Shown in pieces: positions 46,183-55,804 of a DNA stretch of 64,000 nucleotides; position 1 is the stretch's first letter, and each line of letters begins with the position of its first letter. The notes under the pieces are model-generated. The model did no database searches. It was not told the DNA's origin and worked only from the letters and a program-made list of their open reading frames with translations. A program made the translations under genes and the position numbers. The stretch comes from Hawksworthiomyces lignivorus (lineage: Eukaryota > Ascomycota > Sordariomycetes > Ophiostomatales > Ophiostomataceae). The DNA is taken from positions 8,874-72,873 of the forward strand of contig NTMA01000078.1 in the NCBI GenBank assembly GCA_002917075.1, read 5' to 3'.

Positions 46183-47763
46183 TCAAGACTTCGTTCGGTG
46201 GTCCCGTACGACATGGAAACCTGCAACACCGTCGTTGGCGAGCTGCGCAACTAGTTGATGCTCCCATTTGATATAGTCCTCCATAGCCGCGCGGCCGTTG
46301 CTTGTGCCTTCATAAGGCCGCTTATAGACATCATTAGGTTGGGAAAGATGGCGCGCTTCTGTCTCCAGAGGTTGCATAGCAGCCACCCAGGCTGCAGTGC
46401 CTCCATTGAGGTACAACACCTCACGGGACGCCGCCTTCCGCGCATCGCTGATATTTATGCTCGCGACCAAGCCGTCGGTTGAGGTCAATACAATGGGACC
46501 CGTACCCTTCACAGTCTTCAAATCGCGAGCAAGCTCTGGACCTGACGCGTGCCATGCACCGGGGATGTGGCCCTTGTTATAAGCAGGGCTCCGGGCGAGG
46601 TCGACAATGGTTGCATCCTCAAGCTTCTGCAAGGCGTCCACCGTAATGCTCCCGGAATCTGATGAGGGGGTAGAAGGTGCCCTGGGTTTGGGGATGGAAG
46701 CAGGTACTGTGGCCTCATGGTCGAATGCGTAGACCTCCCATCCAAGCTGCAAGAGCCAGGTGGCTGTCATCCGAGCTCGGACGCCATCGGTGTCATATAA
46801 GACAATCCGAGCGCCTCTTACACCAACCCATTCATCGGTGGCCTGGACGAGCTGGCCACCCGGGGCTGAAATAAAACCGTCTGGATGACCCTGCGCGTAC
46901 TCGCTCGGATCTCTCACATCAAGCAAATATAGGGTCCTGCTTTCTTCTGCCGCAAAGGCGAGAATTTGGTCTCCCTGAATGACTGGCACGCCGACATGCT
47001 CTGCCCAGGACTCGGCGTACGCACGAGATTTGAGCGATGCCTTTTCCGATGGCAGCGGCACGCGCTCTGTTTTGCCTGTCTCGAGCTGGAGACCTTCGAG
47101 AGTCCAGCCGATGGTGCCGTCCCTGAGAGCCACAACTCGGTTTGGAATGGCCGCGTTCACTAAGGTTTGCGTGCCGAGCAGGCTACGCGTACGCCCAGCG
47201 CAGTGGACAATCACAGTGGTCTCCGGAGATGGCGCAACCTCGAATACTCGATATAAGAGCTCGCCTCCGGGACAGCTGCGGCCCCGCGGGATGCTCATGG
47301 TGTTGTATTCTTCAAATCGCCGCGTATCCAGAACAACAACATCGTCTTCTTTGTCTAGAATCTCTTTGATGTCGCGAGGTGCCAGAGAAGGGGTGTCCCG
47401 AATAGCCTCGACAAGCTCTCCGAAGGCCTTGGAGGGCACATTCACATCCCGGTAGAGCTCACCTACATGCGAGTAGCCAGCCAAGCCGCCATCCAAGATA
47501 GACACATCGCTATATCCCAAAGAGGCGATCCGAGTTACGGCCCGGTCAACATAGCCCTCGCCATTGTCGTATACAACGATAGGAGCCGAAAGTCGAGGTA
47601 CCAAGGCTGGCAACTTGTACTCAATCTCCGATACTGGAACGGTTATGGCGAACAAGGGATGGGATAGGGCATAGGGGCCTTCCTCGCGTACGTCGAGGAG
47701 AGCAATCTCGAGGCGGTTTGTCCAACTGCGGCGCAGCTCTTGTGGTGTTATCGTCTTGACCAT
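46183..47763 (-). CDS. Tandem rhodanese-domain sulfurtransferase (four domains)
   Basis: Intronless, 526 aa. Four rhodanese folds can be followed: residues about 5-105, 125-235, 255-350 and 365-470, each starting with a V.LLDVR/VVLDTRR/LYLLDVRDPSEYAQGH/IVDLA-type strand. Only the second has the catalytic loop Cys188-Ala-Gly-Arg-Thr-Arg (VIVHCAGRTRSLLG). Domains 1, 3 and 4 carry Asp or Ser/Thr at that position (VVYDNGEG, VLYDTDGVR, VLTSTDGL) and are probably inactive. Rhodaneses transfer sulfane sulfur, for example from thiosulfate to cyanide or thiols. Four-domain forms are known in bacteria next to sulfur-assimilation genes. The gene is divergent from a second Zn2Cys6 gene, suggesting regulated expression. 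No targeting signal is evident, so it is probably cytosolic. Confidence 0.88.
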   Translation of the reverse strand: MVKTITPQELRRSWTNRLEIALLDVREEGPYALSHPLFAITVPVSEIEYKLPALVPRLSAPIVVYDNGEGYVDRAVTRIASLGYSDVSILDGGLAGYSHVGELYRDVNVPSKAFGELVEAIRDTPSLAPRDIKEILDKEDDVVVLDTRRFEEYNTMSIPRGRSCPGGELLYRVFEVAPSPETTVIVHCAGRTRSLLGTQTLVNAAIPNRVVALRDGTIGWTLEGLQLETGKTERVPLPSEKASLKSRAYAESWAEHVGVPVIQGDQILAFAAEESRTLYLLDVRDPSEYAQGHPDGFISAPGGQLVQATDEWVGVRGARIVLYDTDGVRARMTATWLLQLGWEVYAFDHEATVPASIPKPRAPSTPSSDSGSITVDALQKLEDATIVDLARSPAYNKGHIPGAWHASGPELARDLKTVKGTGPIVLTSTDGLVASINISDARKAASREVLYLNGGTAAWVAAMQPLETEARHLSQPNDVYKRPYEGTSNGRAAMEDYIKWEHQLVAQLANDGVAGFHVVRDHRTKS

Positions 47764-48508
47764 GTTGAATTCGCTAACAGGTCCACATCCAGACGATCGA
47801 ACTCTTCAAAAGACCAACAGGTAGCAACTTGAAAACCAACTTGTTCACTTAGCCTACAGACAATAAACATATATAATTCAATTCTGCAGCAAGATGAGCT
47901 TCTATTTAGTCACAGTGCCTAGCACGGACGGATCAGAGTGGGGGCGGATGTTTAAAGTTGGAAGTAGTCCATTCGGATAGATTTCTTTATCAAGCGGACC
48001 TTTTTCGAATGCATGTTGGCACAGTGCCAAAATGTATTCCTCTAGATGCTACCACCGTACCAACCCGGCAGAGCAATGACACCATTTACCCAAGGTCTGA
48101 CATCTTGTTAGCTCCCTGCGCCTAGCCGATGTCGCGCGGCTTGGCTTCCAGGAGAATGTTTATATCGGTTCTCAGTCACTGAAGACACAATTGAACCAAG
48201 AGAAACAATTCTAGCATTTTAAAAAAAAATGTGAACCCTGAAATTCCTCAAGATGACTGGCATAGCACAAATTAAGCAGTCTTATTGTGGTGCAGTGTAT
48301 GTGCTTCGTAGGCGCGATATGAGACTGTTAGCTATGGCTGCTTCATGGATGCTCCATGTGCACCCGCTAAGGCGGACTTTAGATCGCGCCTTACCAGCCA
48401 ATCCACCCTCACACATCTATCCGAAACATACATTTTGGACATCCAGGTTATCCGGTTTACTTGGTCAGCTCAGTACAGATATATAGATTTAGAGCGTTAG
48501 AAGGTGCA
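47764..48508. promoter_or_regulatory. Divergent region rhodanese/second Zn2Cys6 factor
   Basis: 745 bases between divergent starts, with an A9 run at 48222-48230. A 77-codon ORF (48253-48486) has no support and is not called. It presumably contains both promoters. Confidence 0.45.
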
Positions 48509-49661
48509 ATGAATACCTCAAGACAGAAGCGCCAATCTTGCGAAGCGTGCCGTATGTTGGCATGACCCCTCTATTCTTGCACGGTGATTGGGCTAGGCTG
48601 ATCATACCACCGCTTCACAAACAGGAGCACGGAAGCTCAAATGCACAGGGGGGAAAGGAGGCTGCGTTCGCTGCCGCTCCTTGAATCTGGCATGCAATTA
48701 TCAATACAAAGGGCTCCCGGGCAGGCCGAGGAAGCCGCGGCGGCAAGAACAACAAGCTTCTGAGACATCCGGTGCGGGACGAGAGCACCTTTTGTCTGGC
48801 TGTGCTGCCCTCTTGCCTTCTATCACAGATCGGCCGTCGAACAGTCCACATCAAATCAGCGACGTGTTGACGGGATGCGGCGATTTTCTTCCCTTAGCGA
48901 CCGAGCTCTCCCGGACGGATGAGCTGCCTTCTATTTCGATCGATCTGCTTGGCCAATGCTACCTTGGCAGGAACAGTCACGACGTGGATATCTCTGACGC
49001 GTCTTGTTCTGATCTTCTATCCCCTGTTCCTGTACGAAAGTATTGTAGCTGCGCTGAAGAAGTTTCTGTTTCGGTTCGCTCTTTACGCCGCCAGTCTCCA
49101 TCACACGCTCTCGTCGGTGATCTTCGCTTGGGGGCCAATCTTGTAGAAAAACTGCTTATATGTCCAATATGTTACGACGTTTCCAAGGCTCCACGGCTTA
49201 CCATCGAGAACGTACTCCTAGTTGGTCGTCTCCTGCATGAAGTCACTGCAGGATACCGTAAATACCTTGGTTGGGTGCAAGATACCCACAGTCAGCAAAA
49301 CGAAGACAGCGGACGGAAAACTGTCTATCTAGCTCCTGAACTTGGGAACTGCTCTACTTTAGGCTTTAGTATTAGCTATAGCAAGTTCAAAGAGCTCATA
49401 ATAAGTGGCCTGCAAGAAGATGCGGAACGCCTTACAAGCTTGGGCTCGAAATTCCAGGTTAGGCAACACAACCGCCATATGGTCGGCCATGAAACCTGCC
49501 CCGACTCTGAGGGACGATGCTGGAGAGAGATGTGTGACATGGATACCGACCCACTCGACATTTGTCCAAAGAACGATGCGGCGCGGGCATTGACACCATG
49601 TTACCGTATAGTTGATGAGATCCGGATGGGCATTAAGTCATTCGCGGATCTTCTCTTATGA
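48509..49661 (+). CDS. Zn2Cys6 transcription factor (second; AflR-like layout)
   Basis: Two exons are inferred: 48509-48551 and 48625-49661, 359 aa, phase-1 intron. The cluster is complete: Cys11, 14, 21, 28, 31 and 38 in SCEACRARKLKC, TGGKGGCVRCRSLNLAC. A basic GRPRKPRR stretch (AT-hook-like) follows. The middle is Ser-rich. Around residues 210-260 comes KLLICPICYDVSKAPRLTIE, then NVLLVGRLLHEVTAGYRKYL, a pattern seen in AflR-type regulators of secondary-metabolite clusters. The intron splits the zinc cluster between the second and third cysteines. It sits between the rhodanese gene (divergent) and the TPR gene (convergent) and could regulate both. Confidence 0.85.
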
Positions 49662-49915
49662 CACTGTGTCAATTGCAGATGTTTCATAGCTATAAATACA
49701 TACCTAGGCAGCAACAGATGCCAGACGTTATTCTACTACCCAGGTACAAACGATCTAGGCCGTCATTATATCAAAATAATAACACCTTGCAAGACATGGC
49801 ATGATTTATAACTTGCACTCAGTATTTGAAGTTTCCATTTGCTTCTCTTTGATTAAATGGCGCTAAATTTTGCAACTGCATAGTGCTATATAGTAAAGTG
49901 ACGACTGCTTTTGTC
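49662..49915. other. Short convergent spacer
   Basis: 254 bases between the second Zn2Cys6 gene and the TPR gene; the transcripts may overlap. Confidence 0.5.
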
Positions 49916-51661
49916 CTACTTCTTATCGTTCGTGGCTGTACCACAACTTTCTTCGCAACATGAACTCGGTGCTCCAACCCTGCAAAAGCACGATGATGAC
50001 ACTTCAATATCGGCCTCGGCGAGTGCTAACACCAGCTGCCGCCTGATTATGTTCGCCTCAGCATGGCGGCCCAGTCTCTCGAGACACTCGTTGTAGCCGT
50101 GAAGCGCCCACACATTGTTTGGATGTTGATGCGATCGGCCAGGAGTAGGCGCAAGGCCCAGATCTTGGGCATAGGCATGCGCAGCCTGCTCAACGAGGCC
50201 CTGCTCAAGAGAGAGGGCCGCGAATGGGTGCCGTGCGGGCAACATCCAGCCCCAGGGCTCAGCGAAGGGAAGAGCGTCCTCTAGAACAATCGCTTCCTTC
50301 AGGCGACGGAACGCCGTCTCATAGTCGCCTCGCCTGTACTCGATCTCGCCATCCAACATGGCAGAAGCGATCTTGAGAATATCAGTTATTTTATTGGGAA
50401 AATCAAGCCGCGTCGGCGGGACGTATGCTGAGGCTAGCTTGAAGAGCTCCCGCTCTTTGTCGGCCTCATCGACTTCACCCGTGGCTGCGTGTGCTATGGC
50501 CTTGCCATAGTGCCTGAAAACATTTGTAACACAATAGAGGTGTTTGTCTTCGAGCGGCTTAAGCTGTTTAAGCTGGTCCCACATGCCGAAGCGAATGAGC
50601 ACATGAACTCGGACAGCCTTGAAAAACTCCATCCAGTTGGCCAGTGCGGGAGTCTCCACGCGAAGTATCTCTTCTGTAATAGTAGCCTCCATTCGATCTG
50701 TTGCTGACAATGCCGCTTTCGACTTCCCTCCGAGCATTGCTGCGTATATAAGAGAATGGTAATCGTGAAGACGATAATAGCTGTAGAATGTTAAGCCACC
50801 GTTCTGTTTAAAGTATTTATCGTCAGCAACAGTCGACTTGTAGTTGTACTCTACTGCGCGTCGGTAGTCGCCAATGAGTACGTCGATGTGCGCTGGCATG
50901 TGATAGGTATGGCCTGTGTCTGGCACGAGGTCGCGGATCATGTCGGCCGCAGGCAGAGCGGCTTCAGGAGTGGCTGACATCTCCATTAGATGAATGTAAT
51001 AATGGGCCGGTCCGGGGTGTTGTTCGACTCCCGGCAATTTTAAAGCCCTCTCTAGTAGAGCCCTGACTTCCGCGATAGGTGACGTGGGTATGGGCAGCCC
51101 GGTTGAAGTATCAAACAGCTTCCGAGGAGCAACATTCATCAAAGCATCGGCAAAGAGAGAGATCAAGTCGAAGTCATCACGGCCAAAGCGCTCATATACC
51201 TCTCGCATAGCATCAGCATAGGCTCTATCGCAAATTTTCGTATCTCTGCTCGGGTTCTCGTTAGGATACCGCTTGTTGAGAGCCTTGATAACGCCCTGTT
51301 CCCACTCCGCTGCGCTGCCCAGTCTCTTCAAAGCCTCTTGGCTATATAAATAGGTCAGGCTGACCGCGCTTAACCGATCAGTCTGGTCAAAGAGAACCCA
51401 GGTCTTGTTGTAATTTGGCCCAGAACAGAATGAGATGCCCCAGTAGGCCATTGCACACTCATCATCGTGTGCAATGACCTGCCTATAGCAGTATATCGCT
51501 TCATCATGATTGAAACAGTACGTCCAGATCAAAGCACGGTCAAACCATATCTGTGCTTCCGTAGACTTCGTAGTAACTCTTGGGCATTTTAGTTGACCTA
51601 GGTTATAGTAAGGCTCGGTTGAAGCTCTCGCAGGCAATGGAGATAGAAGACGAGAACTCAT
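49916..51661 (-). CDS. TPR-repeat protein with Cys-rich C-terminus
   Basis: Intronless, 581 aa. Degenerate tetratricopeptide units are visible: AQIWFDRALIWTYCFNHDEA and CYRQVIAHDDECAMAYWGI near the N-terminus; EVRALLERALKLPGVEQHP and IDVLIGDYRRAVEYNYKS in the middle; EIEYRRGDYETAFRRLKEA, AALSLEQGLVEQAAHAYAQ and HGYNECLERLGRHAEANII at the C-terminus. Such proteins are widespread in fungi and bacteria without assigned chemistry. The last 30 residues have six cysteines (SSSCFCRVGAPSSCC, then EESCG), a possible metal- or sulfur-handling tail. HTYHMPAHIDVLIGDY and GPAHYYIHLMEMS are His-rich and conserved-looking; they might form an active or metal site. It lies beside a tandem rhodanese and a Zn2Cys6 regulator. 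Confidence 0.85.
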   Translation of the reverse strand: MSSRLLSPLPARASTEPYYNLGQLKCPRVTTKSTEAQIWFDRALIWTYCFNHDEAIYCYRQVIAHDDECAMAYWGISFCSGPNYNKTWVLFDQTDRLSAVSLTYLYSQEALKRLGSAAEWEQGVIKALNKRYPNENPSRDTKICDRAYADAMREVYERFGRDDFDLISLFADALMNVAPRKLFDTSTGLPIPTSPIAEVRALLERALKLPGVEQHPGPAHYYIHLMEMSATPEAALPAADMIRDLVPDTGHTYHMPAHIDVLIGDYRRAVEYNYKSTVADDKYFKQNGGLTFYSYYRLHDYHSLIYAAMLGGKSKAALSATDRMEATITEEILRVETPALANWMEFFKAVRVHVLIRFGMWDQLKQLKPLEDKHLYCVTNVFRHYGKAIAHAATGEVDEADKERELFKLASAYVPPTRLDFPNKITDILKIASAMLDGEIEYRRGDYETAFRRLKEAIVLEDALPFAEPWGWMLPARHPFAALSLEQGLVEQAAHAYAQDLGLAPTPGRSHQHPNNVWALHGYNECLERLGRHAEANIIRRQLVLALAEADIEVSSSCFCRVGAPSSCCEESCGTATNDKK

Positions 51662-54099
51662 TGTGCTGTGACTTGCTTCTTTTCAGTTGAATACGGAAAA
51701 CGTTATGGGATGTTGAAACTACAAACGAAATCAGTCCGAACTAAAAAGACCTTGGAAATCTTCCGGTCGTGGAGACCATTGAAAATAACATTCGGAGCGG
51801 AGGTTTCTTTTACTATTTGCGAATAGCAGAAAAAAATCCGCCGAGCAAATGTGGTACGCTATTGGCAAATATCCTTTTATCTCGGTGCAGCGGCGGTTTT
51901 TTCCTGCCTCCTCTCACATAAGCCACGGCTTCATACACTAACAAGCAACTTATTGTTAGTGTAAATGCAAGTGGAAACGCCGTTGGCATAAGGTAGATTG
52001 CGTGCAATTGAAGAGGCGCCGAATTCGGTTGATTGGAGCTTAATCTCCGCTTGGTCATCTTTTTGACCTCTGATCAGAGATCTATCCTGGCAATTGTCAA
52101 AGCGATCATTCGAGATCTGCTTACTGCCTAACACGATGGCAGAATAAAGCTCTAGCCTTTTCGTCTCACCTGGCAGTATTTCAATTTATATTGTAGACTT
52201 GGTACCGGAGCTCAAATTAAGGTATGGTGTTTCGTCTTGCTCAGATTCATCCGCTGAAGCGCAATACGATGCTCTATCATTCTCTACTAAGCCTTCCTTT
52301 TTCTTATTGAAAGAAATATAAGATCGTCTTACCGATTTCTTGCACCTCTTCCGATGCAGCAATTATATCTGCTCAAGGGGCCATGCGGCTCAAATGCTTT
52401 ATTAATCTTAGAGTACCGTATTTTCTGCAGAACTAGAATAGCTCGATGGTCTCAAATACGAAGTCAGAAAAGATCGTAGCACAGCCTAGTAATCTAGTGT
52501 GTTTTTTTTTTAGTATACTCCTTTACTTTATATAGATCATCAGGATAGTATTGTATCGTGAAGAATATATTTCCAGGATGTCTTATCTTCTAGGTAATTA
52601 ACTTGCTTATAATAGAGATGAACTGACAAATACAGAGAGCTGTTTCTCACGTAAATAACAATCAGTCATCTTTTCACCCAGCAGTATCATGGGGCATTGG
52701 ATACCTCGCACATTGGAGCCTACTCCAATCTTGGGAAAGAAGCCGGGCGGATGTGTCTCGGTCGATATTCTAGAGTACAAGAGGGGAATAAAAGGAAGAT
52801 ATACAAGAATTTCAAATCGGCACGGTCAAGACCAAGCCTTGATGTACGTCCGATTATGCTAATGGTATATTCACAGATCGCTCAAAATACTTCAAAATAA
52901 CAGGGTGGTCGGTAGTATGCCCGCCATCACGAAAGCGATGGCTAACAATCTGGAATTATTTCCAACACCCTTCTCATCCATAATAGTAGCATAGGAAAGC
53001 TAGAATGAAATTATGACACTGATGGAGAGCAATCCGTTCTCATCTGCACCACTAAATCTACGATATATAGACGTAAAACTCTTTCTAGCACATGATCAAA
53101 GAACCCATGGGTCTGGCCTTCGTGCTTTGATTTATTCACATTCAGGTCTACCACAGAGCGCTTAGCTGTCAACGAGAACAAAAAAAATAGGCTAACACAT
53201 CATTCTCGTCCTGTTTAAATTATTGCGCAAGCCAAAGTCGTTCTTGCAATGTATCAAATATGTCGATGTAGACAGCATCAACGCCGGAAATATAGGAAGA
53301 CCGGGAAACTCGGTTGAAGATGTTGACTTGGGGGCTGCAGCATTGTGGCGCACTGTGGCTTGATCACTTAATCGCAGGCAGTATGATCTGGCAGAACCTA
53401 TTGTATTCCGAAGGTATCGTCGTTGCAATCATTACAGAACTACTCTCTCTCAATTATGACTCAAAGATATTGACAATTCAGCTGCATAGTGCTATTCATC
53501 GTTACTCTACGAAAAGCAGTTGATGCCACTGAGATTAAGCATGCAAGTGTCGTATGCTGGAAGCTATTGCCATGGCGTATCATGGCTAGCCGCCGCATTC
53601 TAAATTGTAATATGAACGCTATGTCGTTTTGACAAAAACATGGTATTTGGCATTAATCTCTTCGGAATAAATATATCAAACGAAGAAGCACTTGCATGAA
53701 AATGAGAGTCCAACAAACTTTGCAAACTCAAATTCTCTCTATCCGCCGTGATATTTCTCGTTATTGCATATTATCTTTTCTGCTCGCTTTTTTACGCAGC
53801 AAATTCACGTGGTGAATTTATGCTATCCCTCGCCAACAGCCAATGCCCCATATCAATTATCTCGTTGTAACCAATCACAGAAGCCCTTTTACCGCCCGCG
53901 CCGCTCCCGCCCGTTTGTTGGACGGCTTTCTTTTCCACATCAACCCTGCTAGAGCAACTGACCCATGTCTATTTGAAATGGTTCTGCAAATCAGAGACTG
54001 ATAACTTGAGGGTGTAGTCACATTGGGGTCCGTCATCTGCAGGTAAATTCGCCAATGAAAACGAGAGAACACTGACCTTCTTGAGCTTTGCTCTCCCCT
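51662..54099. other. Gene-poor AT-rich region
   Basis: No ORF above 81 codons has any recognisable feature. The sequence is A/T-rich throughout (especially 52150-53100 and 53560-53780). No terminal repeats, transposase remnants or RNA genes were recognised by eye. Confidence 0.45.
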
Positions 54100-55804
54100 C
54101 CCAGCACCCTCGTCCTTTTTCGCTGTCGATTCTGTGATTATCCCATCTCACTGCCAGCCACTACGCCATTCGGCCTCGACCCTGCTGCCGTGTCTTCCCT
54201 TTTTGACTTCGTTATGGCTGCTCTTTTGCCAAATTCACTTGTAGTGGTGTGAACCACACATGTACCCCTCTGGCCCCCTGCGTTGGTTGGCTTTTCCCTA
54301 TGTCCCGTCTCTCCTGAATCCTTTCGCTTTTCTTTCATATTACCTCCCTCCCTCTCTCAGCTATCTGTCCCCTTGTTTTGTCAAAAAATGGGTTCAAGCC
54401 AGTTCGGCATAATGGCAATAAAGGAATATGGGTGACTAGACGGAAACCACAGAAGAGAAAGCCGCGAATGTCTTGCGTTATGCCTGTCTCCTGCATCATG
54501 GCAGCACAGTCGTCGTGTGAAATCTTCAATATGCATATGTAGAACGTGCATCTCATCACTCTGTAGTCTACACTTGCCCCATACTCCGTAAAAGACCGCG
54601 TATTACAGCTCATCCCCGTGTGACATGCACAAGCACCGACATCTTACGTCCACCTTCTGTTCTTTTCCTTCCTCTTTTGCTCCGTGCGCAGTGCTCACGT
54701 CAAGGCTTTTATTCTCTTCTTGTCACTCTCCGCCACCCTCCCTCTCCATTATCTGTCACCTTCACTCATTATTTCCAACCAGCAGCGGTATCTCACCATC
54801 CACCTTTTGAGCCAATATTAAACCCCCGTCTGCCGCTGAAGCTTGCAACAGAACCCACATCTGCCACCCCTCGTCCCCTCTCTTCTTTTATTTTCACAAC
54901 CGCCTTGTTCGATCTTTGTCCTCGCCTGTCGCCGTAATTGTTTGCTCTATTTTCCCCAGGCCAATCTCGCGTATTTTCCCAGGCGCATTTTCTTGCGACG
55001 AGCGCCTTTCTGGCTCTGGCTCGATACGAGTCTTCGGCGGCTGCAGAAATCTGAATTTCTGTCTACTTTGCTCTCCCCCTGAGGCTACCGTCGTCCTGCT
55101 CGACCTCTGGACGGCTCTCACCGTGGTCTCTCTTTCCGGCTCTTCCATGAGTCTGCTCTCCAAGCGCTAGGTCTGCCTGCTTGCCGGGTAGTCTAGTATA
55201 GTTTTGTCTGCATTTCGTCAACATCCGACACTGCGAGCCAACCAGAGCTTCATCTGCAGTGTCGAAGTAGCATTAATCACATTGGTTGCTAGTCCTAGTC
55301 TGTTTGCTATTGCACACATACCCTTCTGCATGCTCTGATTCGGAAGCCATCACCTCTACGGAGTACATCTCTCTCTGCATCCCCACCCCGTGCAAGTCTA
55401 TCTTGCTTGTGCGGTTGGAAACCCCTTCGCAATATATCTACCCGCCCAGAACGAAAGCATATTGACCCACCTCGCTCGCCCGTCCGTGGTCAATTCACCA
55501 TAGCTTATTTCAAAATTCTTTTATTCTTCTATCCTCGTTAATCCTCTTTTCCGGCGGGTCTCTGAATATCTTCTTCTTGTTTTCTCTCCATTTCGAGCTT
55601 GCTGTTTCTTTCCTCTTTCGCGTCGCCATTGCTTTCTACCTCGCCTGTTATTCTCATGGCGCCCGCCGCCGCAGTCTATCGTTTTATTTATTAATTCATT
55701 GCACGAATCTCCGGGGGTCTGGTATCCTGCGCCTTCGTGCTGCCGTTCGGGCACATATACATATATTTTTCACTCCTATCGACGCCTGTCTACACATTTT
55801 CGCG
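54100..55804 (+). promoter_or_regulatory. Pyrimidine-rich promoter/leader of the ferric reductase gene
   Basis: C/T-rich on the plus strand from about 54100 up to the ATG at 55805. The open frame of the reductase extends upstream to 55577, but that portion (MFSLHFELAVSFLFRV...) reads like translated leader. Metal-regulated GATA sites are plausible (for example TTATCTGT at 54749, a WGATAR complement) but not proven. Confidence 0.5.

Noticed and set aside
51662..54099. Possible heavily mutated transposon in the AT-rich region
   Set aside because: No terminal repeats, target duplications or transposase/reverse-transcriptase motifs could be found by eye, so only the lack of genes is reported.
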